From Myxococcales bacterium (GTDB lineage Bacteria; Myxococcota_A; UBA796; GCA-2862545), in the NCBI GenBank assembly GCA_019634415.1, contig JAHQVJ010000095.1, forward strand, positions 1-42,880: 42,880 nt of DNA. Reading direction: 5' to 3'. The position numbers and the translations under genes are program-made. Of this stretch, positions 1-8,801 are shown piece by piece. The number at the start of each line of letters is the position of its first letter. Position 1 is the first letter of the stretch. A model generated the notes under the pieces. That model was not told where the DNA came from. It searched no databases and saw only the letters and a program-made list of their open reading frames with translations.

Positions 1-540
1 CCCGTGCCCGAGGTGCGGCAGGATCTCGCCGAGAACCTCTTCGAGGAGGAGACCGGCGGCCTCGCGGCAGGGCGCCCCCACCCACAGCTCTTCATGCTGA
101 TCCCCGAGGGCCTGGGCATGGATCTGCGCCGCTTCGAGCACGTGCAGCTGCTCCCGGCAGCCAAGGCCTACCGGGATCTGCTCGATGCCCAGACGCAGCT
201 GCAGGGCTGGGCCGTCGCCACCGCCGTGACCACGCTGTTCCTGGAGGGGACGCCCCACGAGCGGCACCTCTTCGACGCAGACGCCCCTGCCCGTCCCGAG
301 CCACCGCTGGAGAGCCACCCCCTCGTGGTGCACCACGGACTGCCCGTGTCCTGCCTCGAGCTCGTGCGGGCGCACCGCGACGTCGAGGGAGAGCATCGCA
401 TCGCTGCCTGGCGCATGATCCTCGACCACGTGCCCGCCACCGAGCGCATGGCCGTCGTCCATGCCCTCCGTGCCACCACCACCGCGTGGCTCGCCTACCG
501 CGACGAGGTGGCGACGGCCTGCGGGCTCACCCCGTCGTGA
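1..540 (+). CDS. Haem-oxygenase-like diiron (iron-containing redox enzyme family) protein, C-terminal part
   Basis: The frame is open to the left window edge, so this is the 3' part of a longer gene; the first visible GTG is at position 4. The visible 179 codons carry an acidic run (ENLFEEE) followed by HPQLF, and later an H-x3-D-x3-H-x3-W-like pattern in LVRAHRDVEGEHRIAAW. Both are typical of the helical TENA/PqqC/CADD-like haem-oxygenase-like diiron oxidases, where Glu, Asp and His side chains bind a metal pair. The substrate cannot be told; family members act in hydroxylation, decarboxylation and N-oxygenation of small molecules. Its stop overlaps the next gene's GTG (GTGA), so the two are probably translationally coupled. 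Confidence 0.7.
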   Translation, partial: PVPEVRQDLAENLFEEETGGLAAGRPHPQLFMLIPEGLGMDLRRFEHVQLLPAAKAYRDLLDAQTQLQGWAVATAVTTLFLEGTPHERHLFDADAPARPEPPLESHPLVVHHGLPVSCLELVRAHRDVEGEHRIAAWRMILDHVPATERMAVVHALRATTTAWLAYRDEVATACGLTPS

Positions 541-1580
541 CCCCCGCCGAGCAGGTGGAGCGGGCGCTACAGGCGGCACGGACCGCCCGTGCCGAGGGCG
601 CCCTGGACCACGCTCAGCACGTACTGCACGAGATCGCTTCGGCGATCGAGGCGCTCGACGACGACCACCCCCTGCGCCAGATCGTCGCCTGGCGAGCCGC
701 AAAGATCGCGCATGATCGGGCGAAGCCCGGGCAGGCCCTCGAGCTGCTCGCACCCCTGCTCTTCACCGACGCCGATCCCTTCGAGCACTACCCCGCGGGG
801 CTGTCCGCCTGTGCGGCGCTCACCGAGGCCGCCTGGGGCCAGCTGGGCTACCGCCACCCCACAGTGCGGCGCCTGTGGGAGCGCGCGAGTCAAGCCTACG
901 AGGAGCGCGGAGATCCCTACCTGGCGGCCACAGCCAGGGTACAGCTCGCCTGGGACTACGCCTGCGGAGGCGACCTCGGCGAGCTCGCCGCCGTAGTGAT
1001 CCACTTCGACGAGATGCCCCCCCGCGCCTTCGAGGGCGGCCCCAGCCGCCACCCACGCGCCGCCGACGCCATGACGTCGCTGGCCTGGCTGCAGCTCGAC
1101 GTGGCCCGCACCCAGATCCGGGCCTGCACCTGGCGCGGCACCCACACCCACCTCGACGCCGCCGTGGACCTGTTCGAGACCGCCGCAGACGACGCAGGCC
1201 TCGATCGCGCCACCGCCTACTGGTTCCTCGAGCCCCTCGCCCTGGCCCGCCTGCGACTCGAGCGCCCCGATCCGGATGACTACGTGTCCGCCTGGCTCGA
1301 TCTCGCGCCCACCCTCACCCATCCGCGAGCGGCCTACCACAGGGCCATCGCACGGGCCATGGGTGCCTGGGTACGCTCCGATCAGCCCGAGCGCGCAGCA
1401 GCCACCCTGCGAGACGCCTCACGCCTAGCCTCGGCGGGCCACTTCGGGGCCGAGTGGGAGATCGATCCCGCGCGCCACGCCACCGCCCTCGACGGACAGC
1501 CAGACCCCGCCGCTGCGACACGCATCGAACAGCTGAGCGTGCACATCTTCCCCATCGAGGGCGCTACAGACGCTCGGTGA
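537..1580 (+). CDS. TPR-like helical protein of unknown function
   Basis: A 347-residue protein. I chose the GTG at 537 because it overlaps the upstream stop as GTGA; an in-frame ATG at 486 would lie deep inside the upstream gene. The sequence is Ala/Leu/Glu/Arg-rich and made of helix pairs resembling degenerate tetratricopeptide repeats (for example residues around QAARTARAEGALDHAQHVL and ATLRDASRLASAGHFGAEW). No signal peptide or membrane segment is seen. Coupling to the diiron enzyme suggests a shared role, perhaps as a scaffold. The 3' end overlaps the converging gene on the other strand by 17 bp. The function is unknown. Confidence 0.7.
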   Translation: MTPAEQVERALQAARTARAEGALDHAQHVLHEIASAIEALDDDHPLRQIVAWRAAKIAHDRAKPGQALELLAPLLFTDADPFEHYPAGLSACAALTEAAWGQLGYRHPTVRRLWERASQAYEERGDPYLAATARVQLAWDYACGGDLGELAAVVIHFDEMPPRAFEGGPSRHPRAADAMTSLAWLQLDVARTQIRACTWRGTHTHLDAAVDLFETAADDAGLDRATAYWFLEPLALARLRLERPDPDDYVSAWLDLAPTLTHPRAAYHRAIARAMGAWVRSDQPERAAATLRDASRLASAGHFGAEWEIDPARHATALDGQPDPAAATRIEQLSVHIFPIEGATDAR

Positions 1581-2631
1581 TGTCGAGCACGAACAGGAAG
1601 CGCCAGTCGCTCCCGCTGGTGGGCAGCGCCGTGAAGGCCAGCAGGGTGCGACCTGACTGCACCGTCAGCGCCGGCTCGCCGCAGGCGGTGAATCCCGTGT
1701 CGATCTCCACCGCCTTCGAGCCGTCCACCGCCGACAGATGCACGCTGCCGCCCTTCGCGGGATCGTTGTAGGTGTAGGCCACCCACCGGCCATCCGCAGA
1801 GACGGCCGGGCGGGCCCGTAGCGGCAGCCGCACCTCGCGCGCCAGCACCTTGCGGCCATCCGCCGACGAGTAGGACACCACGTCCCAGCGGTCCTCGCCG
1901 CGGGAGCCGTCGAAGAACAGCACTCGACCACCCGCGCCATAGACCGGCCGCGTCTGGTCGCCCGTTCCGCCCACCACGGGCTGCTCGACGCCCGTGCGGG
2001 CCGTCAGCTCGAAGACGTCCTCGCCCCCGAACTGCTTGCGCGTGAACAGCAGCTTGGTGCCATCCGAGGAGAAGATGGGAAACATCTCCGAGGCCGGCGT
2101 GCGCGTGAGCTGCGACAGCTGGTTGGTCTGGGTGTCGCGCGTCCGCAGATCCCCGCCGCCCGTCGCGTCGGCCACGAACGCCATGGTCCGGCCGTCGGGC
2201 GACACCGTGGGGAACGTCAGATCGCCAGGCAGGCGATCGGTGGAGATCACCTCTCCGGCGTTCCCGCCCGTGTCCTTGCGCGTGTAGATCCGGAAGTTCC
2301 CGCCTTGGTTCGATCCCTCGAAGACCACGTAGCCGTCCTTCTGCCAGGAGGGATTCACCACCACCTGCCCCGTTCCCCCGAACACGTTGGAGCCACCCGG
2401 CAACGACACCTTCACCCCGTCGCGGACGTGCTCACCCGTGACCTGCGACACCATCAGATCCACGTCGCCCGCGTAGCGATTGACCTCGAAGGCCAGGAAC
2501 TTGCCGTCCACCGACCACATGGGATGGTACGCGTGCCCCTCCCCGTCGAACCGAACCTCTCCGGCGTGGGCCGTTGGGCAGACCCACAGGCTGGCAGCGA
2601 CGAGCAGAGCGGACAAGCATCGAAGCGGCAT
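1564..2631 (-). CDS. Exported TolB/WD40-like beta-propeller protein
   Basis: 355 residues from the ATG at 2631, which has GGAG about 8 bases upstream and a clear signal peptide (charged start, hydrophobic core LSALLVAASLWV, cleavage after AHA). A 16-residue longer start is possible. The mature part has repeated blades with SxDGxxxAF-type turns (SVDGKFLAF, SPDGRTMAF, SSDGTKLLF, SADGRWVAY), as in the TolB-type propeller (PD40/DPP-like repeats). It should be periplasmic or surface-attached and bind proteins or peptides. It is the last gene of the long minus-strand operon that contains a peptide-type ABC importer. No catalytic residues are evident. Confidence 0.8.
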   Translation of the reverse strand: MPLRCLSALLVAASLWVCPTAHAGEVRFDGEGHAYHPMWSVDGKFLAFEVNRYAGDVDLMVSQVTGEHVRDGVKVSLPGGSNVFGGTGQVVVNPSWQKDGYVVFEGSNQGGNFRIYTRKDTGGNAGEVISTDRLPGDLTFPTVSPDGRTMAFVADATGGGDLRTRDTQTNQLSQLTRTPASEMFPIFSSDGTKLLFTRKQFGGEDVFELTARTGVEQPVVGGTGDQTRPVYGAGGRVLFFDGSRGEDRWDVVSYSSADGRKVLAREVRLPLRARPAVSADGRWVAYTYNDPAKGGSVHLSAVDGSKAVEIDTGFTACGEPALTVQSGRTLLAFTALPTSGSDWRFLFVLDITERL

Positions 2632-2690
2632 CTCGTTGACTCCAGGATCGGTCTCGGGGGGAGAGAGGGGCAGGCACACGGGGAGCGGCG

Positions 2691-3866
2691 CTACCCCTCG
2701 AAGCGGGGCACGGTGGGAACGATGCCGACGCGCAATCCGAAGCCGAAGTAGCTCCGCGCCCCGTCACTGTGCCAGGACCCACCCAGCTCCACAACACCCT
2801 GCAGCGCGTCGAAGTCCAACAAACCGTACCCCACCGATCCTTGCACACCGGGCCCCCACGCCAAACCGGCGTAGCGGATGTCTCCGTTGCGATCGGTCGT
2901 CGGATCTTGACCGCGATCGAACCAGTCCGCTACGCCGGTTCCGCGCCCTGCCACCACTTGGTACTGCGGCCCCAGCGCCACCCTCAGGTTGCCAGGTCGC
3001 GCCACGGCAGCAACCCACAGGTTCACCCCGTGGAACACGTCGACTCCGAAGCCACCGCGGTACCCCAGGGTGGCGGCCACCCCCAGCGCAGGCTCGCTGT
3101 AGGTGAAGCCTGCCTCTGCACCCACCTGGGCGCTGAATCCCGACAGGAACACCCCATCGGGAGAGAACTGGTGCCCTCCATCCGCCAGCGTGGTGACCCG
3201 GTTGGTCTGTGGTGTGCCCAGGAAGGCGGGACCGATGCTGATCACCGGCGCCAGGTAGCGCAGCAGGCTCGCCGTGTTGGTGCCCACCTTCGACGCATTC
3301 CCGACCGCGATCACCTCGAACGGCTGGCCCGCCACCACCGTGAACTCCAAGGGACCCACCAGGTACTTCCCCGCGGGAAGCATGCCGTAGAACGACCCGG
3401 TCTCGGACATCACGGTCTGAGCCCACTCGATCCCCTTGCGCTCGTCGGGCGCGAACGGCATCTCGGGCCGCGTGAGCTCGGGCCGTCTCCGCGGATCGCC
3501 TTGGATGTCCACCCGACCGTAGGCCTCCTCGATGGCAGCCAAGCTGTCGAGCACCGATGGCTCCGGGCGCAGCGCGTGGGCTTGGGTGAGGCGCTCGAAC
3601 TGCTCCCAGGTCTTCCCGAGCTGCCGCGCCGACTCGGCCCCGAGGAAGTGCTGCTCGAACTGCAGCTCGCAGCGCGTGCCGATGAGGTTGCCGTAGGCGC
3701 GCTCCACGCCGGTCCAGGCGTTGCGCGCCGCGAGCTTCTTCTGCTCCTCCGTGATGCGAAGGAACTCCGCGTTGTCGCAGGCCATGGCCGCACCGGGCAG
3801 CCCCAGCACGAGGGCCATCACCACCAGCACCCAGCCCATCCCAGCACTCGTCTCAACGCGTAGCAT
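2691..3866 (-). CDS. Exported protein with helical N-terminal part and beta-rich C-terminal part
   Basis: 391 residues from the ATG at 3866, preceded by GGGGTGA. It overlaps the upstream ATPase gene by 14 bases; a later ATG at 3839 is the main alternative. A signal peptide (WVLVVMALVLGLPGAAMA) is followed by a TPR-like helical region up to about residue 140. A PEGA-like stretch (AGKYLVGPLEFTVVAGQPFEV) and then alternating aromatic/Gly strands to the C-terminus look like outer-membrane beta strands. It may be an outer-membrane or periplasmic assembly factor. I do not recognise a named family. It sits inside the ABC importer operon, 59 bases before the propeller gene. Confidence 0.75.
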   Translation of the reverse strand: MLRVETSAGMGWVLVVMALVLGLPGAAMACDNAEFLRITEEQKKLAARNAWTGVERAYGNLIGTRCELQFEQHFLGAESARQLGKTWEQFERLTQAHALRPEPSVLDSLAAIEEAYGRVDIQGDPRRRPELTRPEMPFAPDERKGIEWAQTVMSETGSFYGMLPAGKYLVGPLEFTVVAGQPFEVIAVGNASKVGTNTASLLRYLAPVISIGPAFLGTPQTNRVTTLADGGHQFSPDGVFLSGFSAQVGAEAGFTYSEPALGVAATLGYRGGFGVDVFHGVNLWVAAVARPGNLRVALGPQYQVVAGRGTGVADWFDRGQDPTTDRNGDIRYAGLAWGPGVQGSVGYGLLDFDALQGVVELGGSWHSDGARSYFGFGLRVGIVPTVPRFEG

Positions 3867-4626
3867 CGTGCTCACCCCAAGGATCGAACAGCGTTCGGGC
3901 ATACGGATGCGAGGGCACGCCGTCGGGTAAGGGTAGCTCCTCGACGACCTCGCCTTCCAGCATCACCACGGCCCGATGGCACCACGCCCGCGCCTGGGGC
4001 AGATCGTGGGTGACCAGCAAACAGCCAGCGCCCTCGGGCAGGTTACCCACGAGGTCGCGAAGCACCGACTCCTGGCGATCCGGATCGAGGCCCGAGGTGG
4101 GCTCGTCAGCGACCACCAGCCGCGGCTGCAAGGCGAAGACCCGGGCCAGCGTCACGCGGCGCTGCTCCCCTCCCGACAGCTCCCGGGGCAGCGCATCTCG
4201 GCGGTGCTCCAGCCCCAGGCGGGCCAGCAGCGCCACCGCCGCCCGGCGACCCTCCTGACGGGACACCCCGCCCAAGATGGTCAGCGTCTCCACCACGTGC
4301 TCGAGCACGGTCTGCTGGGGATCGAGTGCCGACAGGGCGTCCTGGGGCACGTACTGGTAGCGGCCCCGCAGCCGACGACGATCCGCCTCCCGCAGATCAT
4401 CGAAGCGCGCGCCCTCCAGCCACACCTCGCCCGCCGACAGCGGCTCGAGCCCCAGGATGCACCTCGCGAGCGTGGTCTTCCCCGAGCCGGACCGCCCCAC
4501 CAGCGCCACCACCTCACCTCGCCCCACCGTGAGGTTCACCGCGTTCACCGCCCGCACCTCGGGCCCACCACGACGGCGGAACACCTTGCACACGCCGCGG
4601 GCGTCCACCACCCGATCCGCGCTCAT
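3853..4626 (-). CDS. Peptide/nickel-type ABC transporter ATPase (DppF/OppF-like)
   Basis: 257 residues from the ATG at 4626, which overlaps the upstream stop as ATGA. It has a complete ABC nucleotide-binding domain: Walker A GRSGSGKT (44-51), Q-loop Gln95 in VPQDALSALDP, signature LSGGE (150-154), Walker B LVVADE (170-175) with the following PTSGLDP, and the H-loop His207 in VTHD. The C-terminal tail ends in HPYARTLFDPW, the short oligopeptide-transporter extension seen in DppD/DppF. It should pair with the adjacent ATPase and power the two permeases encoded upstream. It is shorter than typical DppF (about 330 aa), with little of the iron-sulphur or regulatory tail. Confidence 0.92.
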   Translation of the reverse strand: MSADRVVDARGVCKVFRRRGGPEVRAVNAVNLTVGRGEVVALVGRSGSGKTTLARCILGLEPLSAGEVWLEGARFDDLREADRRRLRGRYQYVPQDALSALDPQQTVLEHVVETLTILGGVSRQEGRRAAVALLARLGLEHRRDALPRELSGGEQRRVTLARVFALQPRLVVADEPTSGLDPDRQESVLRDLVGNLPEGAGCLLVTHDLPQARAWCHRAVVMLEGEVVEELPLPDGVPSHPYARTLFDPWGEHDATR

Positions 4627-5354
4627 GCCGCCCCCTGTGTGCCGATGCGCACCACGTGGTCCGCCACCCGGCGGATCGTCTCGGCGCTGTGGGTGATCAG
4701 CAGCAAGCCCACTCCGTGCTGGCTCGCCACCTCGAGCAGCAGCTCCAGCACCGTACGGCGCAGCACCGGATCCAGACCCGTCTCGGGCTCGTCCGCGATG
4801 AGCACCCGGGGGGCGGGGGCGATCGCCACGGCCAGTGCCGCTCGCTGCGCCATCCCCCCCGACAGCTCCGCGGGAAGAGCAGCGGCCGCCGACAAGGGCA
4901 GCCCCACCTCGTCGAGCACGCGTCGGATCTCGGCAGGGATGCGCGTAGGGACCTCCCTGCGTCGAGACAGGGCCACCCCGAGCTGCCAACCCAGGGTGCG
5001 CCCTGGGTTCAGCGCCGTGGCCGCCCCCTGGGGCGCATAGGTCACGTAGCCGCCGCGCAGGGATTGCATGCGACGCGCCAGCGCCCGATGGGAGCGGCGC
5101 CCACCGCCAGCCACGCCCGCGAACAGGTCCTCGTCAGGGTGCAGCGCTGGGTAGGACAGGCGCCCCCGGGTCAGCCCCGGCACGACGTCCACGACCCCCA
5201 TGACGGCACGCGCAGACAGAGACTTCCCCGATCCCGAGGCCCCCACCAGCGCCGTGATCCGGCCTGCCTCGACCTGCAACGACACGCCATCCACCAGCGC
5301 GCGCTGCGGGTCGCGAATGCACAGATCGTCCAGGCGCAGCAGCAGCTCCGACAT
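4623..5354 (-). CDS. Peptide/nickel-type ABC transporter ATPase (DppD/OppD-like)
   Basis: 243 residues from the ATG at 5354, sharing one base with the upstream stop (TGATG). Visible motifs are Walker A GASGSGKS (38-45), Q109 in YAPQGAATALNP, signature LSGGM (164-168), Walker B VLIADE (184-189) followed by PETGLDP, and His222 in ITHS. It forms the second half of the ATPase pair with the next gene. It lacks the long C-terminal extension of DppD. A longer reading frame that runs through the start belongs to a shadow frame of the upstream permease gene and was not used. Confidence 0.92.
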   Translation of the reverse strand: MSELLLRLDDLCIRDPQRALVDGVSLQVEAGRITALVGASGSGKSLSARAVMGVVDVVPGLTRGRLSYPALHPDEDLFAGVAGGGRRSHRALARRMQSLRGGYVTYAPQGAATALNPGRTLGWQLGVALSRRREVPTRIPAEIRRVLDEVGLPLSAAAALPAELSGGMAQRAALAVAIAPAPRVLIADEPETGLDPVLRRTVLELLLEVASQHGVGLLLITHSAETIRRVADHVVRIGTQGAA

Positions 5355-6190
5355 CAGCGTGCCCTCGCTGCCAGACGGAAGCCCTGCGCCATCAGCGCCA
5401 CCAGGCCCACCAACGCCAGGCCGAGCACCAGGGCGTGCAGCATGGGCTCGCCGAGCAGCCCCGTGTAGCCCTGGTACAGCAGCGTGGCCCAGCTGTAGCT
5501 GCTGTCGGGATGCGTCCAGGAGGGCTCGCTGCGCCGAATGGCCAGATACGACAGCGCGATCTCCAGAAACACGATCTGCATCGTGACCTCGGATCCCTGG
5601 CGAACGATGACGGGGCGCAGGTTGTAGGCCACGACGTGCAGACCGTAGATCCGCAGGCGCGAGAACCCGTGGGCGCGCAGCGCCTCCACGAAGCGCTGAC
5701 CGCCGAGCCGCTCGGCGGTGGCCGCGGCCTCGTCCATGGCACCCGGTGCGGCGAGCAACGCCCAGGTCAGCGCGATGGCGGACAGCCCCCGCCAAGCGGC
5801 TGGCACCAGCATGGCCACCACCAACACCACCACCAGGCGCGGCAGGGCACCCACCACCTCCGACGCCAGCCCCAGCGCCGAGTCGAGCCAGCGTGCACCG
5901 ATGCACCGCACGATGCCGGCGCTCGTGGCGAGGGCCATGACCAACAGGCCCCCGAGCAGCGACGGCACCGCGACGATGGACGCGCCCTGCAGCGCGTACT
6001 CGTGCAGCGGCACCCCACGGTTGTCCATACCCAGCGGAGGCGCCTGCCACGGTGGAGCCGCCGCCCGCTCGGGCAGCGGCACCGACAGGAAGTCGGGTGC
6101 CTGGACCGTGGCCACGATCAGATAGAAGAGCAGCGCCAGGGCGATCCCCAGCCACACCCACCGCGCCACGCCACGCCCGGACCGGCTCAC
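5354..6190 (-). CDS. ABC transporter permease (DppC/OppC-like)
   Basis: 278 residues, GTG start overlapping the upstream stop as GTGA. A short N-terminal cytoplasmic part and first membrane segment (VWLGIALALLFYLIVATV) are followed by a periplasmic loop and about five further hydrophobic segments. The EAA-loop region is recognisable around EALRAHGFSRLRIYGLHVVAYNLRP, where the ATPases dock. The MDNRGVPLHEYALQGA stretch matches the D-x-x-GRD-x-x-S-R region of the DppC family in a degenerate form. It pairs with the gene encoded just upstream to form the membrane channel. Confidence 0.88.
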   Translation of the reverse strand: MSRSGRGVARWVWLGIALALLFYLIVATVQAPDFLSVPLPERAAAPPWQAPPLGMDNRGVPLHEYALQGASIVAVPSLLGGLLVMALATSAGIVRCIGARWLDSALGLASEVVGALPRLVVVLVVAMLVPAAWRGLSAIALTWALLAAPGAMDEAAATAERLGGQRFVEALRAHGFSRLRIYGLHVVAYNLRPVIVRQGSEVTMQIVFLEIALSYLAIRRSEPSWTHPDSSYSWATLLYQGYTGLLGEPMLHALVLGLALVGLVALMAQGFRLAARAR

Positions 6191-7128
6191 GTGGCCTCCC
6201 GGGCGATCGCCTGCGTCAGCCCAGCTGGGACCCTACGTACCCACCACTGGGCGCCGAGCTCCACCACAGCCTGCCCCACCAACAACAGGGCCGACAGCAC
6301 GCTGAAGATCCAGGCCGCCGCCAGCACCACACCGAAGTCCTGCCGCAGCGTGCCGTCGAACAGCAGCTCCCCCAACCCCGGGATCCCGAGCACCACCTCC
6401 ACCACCACGGTGCCCGACAGGATCTGCAGCAGCCGTGCCCGGAGCTGACCCACCAGGGCCACCGCCACGTTGGGCAGCATGTTCGACAGCACACTCTCGC
6501 CGCGGAGGCGCGCCACCGTGACGTAGCGTCGACGCCGCTCGGTCTCGAAGGTGGCGCGAGTGCCCACCACCGCAGCCGACAGGGTGCCGTCGGCCACACC
6601 GAGCACGGCGGCACCGAGCAGCAGACGTAGCGTTCCTGGCCATCCCACCCACGACATCGGGCCGTAGGTGAGCTCCACGTAGGCCGCGGCCACCAGGGCC
6701 AGGATCACCGACGGCACGAGCCCCAGTGCCGTGAGCACTGGATCCAGGCGTCGCGGGAGACGGCCAGCGGCGGCCAGCGCCGCTCCTCCGAGGATCCACA
6801 GTGCGGCCAGGCCTGCCAGCGCACTGGTCATGGGGGCGGACTCCTTCAACAACACACCCACCGACAGCCCCTGCTGCACCCTCCAGGAGTTGCCGAACTC
6901 CCCGTGCACCGCATGGGTCAGCCAGTCGACGTAGAAGTGCAGGGGTCCGCGATCCAGACCCCATCTCGCCGCCAGGGCCGCCGTTCCGTCGCAGATCTCC
7001 GGAGGGCAGATAATCTCGGCGGGATCACCAGGCAGCGCCCACAGGATGGCGATGATGATCCCGGGAACCACGAGGGGGAGCGCTGCCGCCGCTCCGAGGC
7101 GCATCAGTGGGCGCGACCACCAGCTCAA
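6187..7128 (-). CDS. ABC transporter permease (DppB/OppB-like)
   Basis: 313 residues. I chose the TTG at 7128 because GAGGAG lies 6 bases upstream and the protein then begins just before the first membrane segment. The order is an N-terminal membrane helix (LPLVVPGIIIAILWALPGDP), a periplasmic part with the family-typical region around HAVHGEFGNSWRVQQ, five membrane segments, and an EAA-loop-like region (YVTVARLRGESVLSNMLPN) followed by EVVLGIPGLGELLFD, a strong DppB hallmark. It pairs with the next gene for peptide or similar substrate import. Confidence 0.9.
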   Translation of the reverse strand: MSWWSRPLMRLGAAAALPLVVPGIIIAILWALPGDPAEIICPPEICDGTAALAARWGLDRGPLHFYVDWLTHAVHGEFGNSWRVQQGLSVGVLLKESAPMTSALAGLAALWILGGAALAAAGRLPRRLDPVLTALGLVPSVILALVAAAYVELTYGPMSWVGWPGTLRLLLGAAVLGVADGTLSAAVVGTRATFETERRRRYVTVARLRGESVLSNMLPNVAVALVGQLRARLLQILSGTVVVEVVLGIPGLGELLFDGTLRQDFGVVLAAAWIFSVLSALLLVGQAVVELGAQWWVRRVPAGLTQAIAREAT

Positions 7129-7198
7129 CCCGGGCTCCTCACAGGCCCGGTCGGTCGGGCGGGGCGCATCATACCGTCGACGGAGTCGATGGGCGCCG

Positions 7199-8788
7199 TC
7201 ACATGCGCCAGCCGTCGAACTCCGTGAAGTAGAAGTACGGCGAGATCGTGTTGTTCCGCACCTCGTTGCGCCACGCCGACTTGGTGTCGAGCTTCCACAG
7301 GAACACGTAGGGCAGCTCCTCGGCGAGCTTCGCGTGCAGGTCGTGGTAGGCGTCCTGCGCCTCGGTGTCGGTGCGTGCTGCGTCGTAGCGAGCGAGGATC
7401 GCGTCCACCTCGGGGTTGCTGAAGTTGAAGATGTTCAGCGCTCCCTTCCCGTCTCCGGTGCGGGTGTGGAACATGGCGTTGACCTCCTCCACCACCCCGA
7501 AGGACCACTTGCCCACCAGCGCGTCGTACTCGGTGCGCAGGCGCCCGGTCACGGCCTTCTGCACCCACTCGTCCGACGACACCGAGTACACCTGGCGATC
7601 GAAGCCCCCCTCCTGAAGCTGGTTGCCGATCTGGTTGAGCAGATCCCTCGCCTCGGTGTTCAGCGGCTTGTTCATGCCCATGCGCAAGGTGATCCCCTTG
7701 CCCCCCATGACCCAGCGACCGCCCTCCATGCGAGCACCCGCCTCGGTCATGAGCTGACGACTCCGCGCCAGATCGGAGCGCTCGGACACCTTCACCGCAC
7801 GGTTGTAGTACGGCGACGACTGCACGAACGGACCGGAGACGAACTCGCACGGCGGGTTGGTGTCGCCCGGATCCACGCCGATGGTGAGCTCGCGCAGGCT
7901 ACTGCGGTCGAGGGTGTGGTGGATGGCCTGCCGCACCCGCTTGTCCTTCAGGGCGCCCGAGGCCGTGTTCAGCGCGATGAACCACCAGGAGCGCAGGTCA
8001 TAGGACTTCAGCGCCACGTCGTCGGATGCCGCCACGTCGGGGCGCAGGGGCGGCGCCACCGACACGACCCCTTGCATGGTCGCGTTGAGGAGGGTGCGCA
8101 CCTGGACAAAGGGATCCTGACCCTCCGCCATCGACATCTCGCGGATCTTCGCCGCGTGGTGCGCGTTGTCCATCGCCGTGAACTGCACCTCTCGGCGTCC
8201 ACGTGTGCCCTTCATGGGACCCGTGCCCACGGGACGTGCCGAGAACTCCAGATCCGGGCTGATGGAGGTGCTGTCGAACACGTGCTCGGGCAGCACCGCG
8301 AAGGCCACGCGCTCGCGCGGGTTGTGGTAGGGCTTCGCGAAGGTGATGACCGCGGCATTGTCGCGGTTCACCTTCTCGCACCCCACGATCGCCTCGCGAT
8401 ACTCCTTGGCGATCTCGGAGGGCGTGGTGGGATCGAGCATGGCCCGCACCGTGAAGCAGACGTCGTCCGGACCGAAGGCCTTGCCGTCGTGCCAGCGCAC
8501 GCCCTCCTTCAGGAACAGCTTGATCCGCATGCCCTCGTCGAGGCGCTCGTGGTTGTCCACCAGGCGCGACTTGAGCTCGTTGGTGATCGCAGAGCGGTAG
8601 AACAGCCGATCGAACACCAGCTCCTGGCTCCGCTTGTCCACCATGGTGCGGGAGTACAGCGGGTTGAGCGTGGAGGGCATGGCCTCCTCGTAGTAGTTGA
8701 CGTCGGCCCCACTGAGCACCGCCACGCTGCACATGGCCGCTGCCACAGCCAGGGCGCGACAGACTCTACGACCGCTCGATCTTCTCAT
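7199..8788 (-). CDS. ABC transporter substrate-binding protein, family 5 (peptide/nickel type)
   Basis: 529 residues from the ATG at 8788, with AGGAGA upstream. A signal peptide (RALAVAAAMCSVAVLSGAD) precedes a typical SBP_bac_5 fold: PSTLNPLYSR near the N-terminus, then LFLKEGVRWHDGKAFGPDDVCFT (the family signature area), GTGPM, and a C-terminal lobe with QEAY-like TEAQDAYHDLHAKLAEELPYVFLWK. A Cys lies inside the signal region but has no good lipobox, so it is probably soluble in the periplasm. It lies 70 bases ahead of the permease gene and should deliver substrate to it. The substrate is not predictable. Confidence 0.92.
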   Translation of the reverse strand: MRRSSGRRVCRALAVAAAMCSVAVLSGADVNYYEEAMPSTLNPLYSRTMVDKRSQELVFDRLFYRSAITNELKSRLVDNHERLDEGMRIKLFLKEGVRWHDGKAFGPDDVCFTVRAMLDPTTPSEIAKEYREAIVGCEKVNRDNAAVITFAKPYHNPRERVAFAVLPEHVFDSTSISPDLEFSARPVGTGPMKGTRGRREVQFTAMDNAHHAAKIREMSMAEGQDPFVQVRTLLNATMQGVVSVAPPLRPDVAASDDVALKSYDLRSWWFIALNTASGALKDKRVRQAIHHTLDRSSLRELTIGVDPGDTNPPCEFVSGPFVQSSPYYNRAVKVSERSDLARSRQLMTEAGARMEGGRWVMGGKGITLRMGMNKPLNTEARDLLNQIGNQLQEGGFDRQVYSVSSDEWVQKAVTGRLRTEYDALVGKWSFGVVEEVNAMFHTRTGDGKGALNIFNFSNPEVDAILARYDAARTDTEAQDAYHDLHAKLAEELPYVFLWKLDTKSAWRNEVRNNTISPYFYFTEFDGWRM

Positions 8789-8801
8789 GGGGGGCCTTCT
8801 C

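Noticed and set aside
4623..6161. One 512-residue frame joining permease region and ATPase
   Set aside because: The first half is a Gly/Arg/Ala-rich out-of-frame reading of the permease gene; the ATPase starts properly at 5354.
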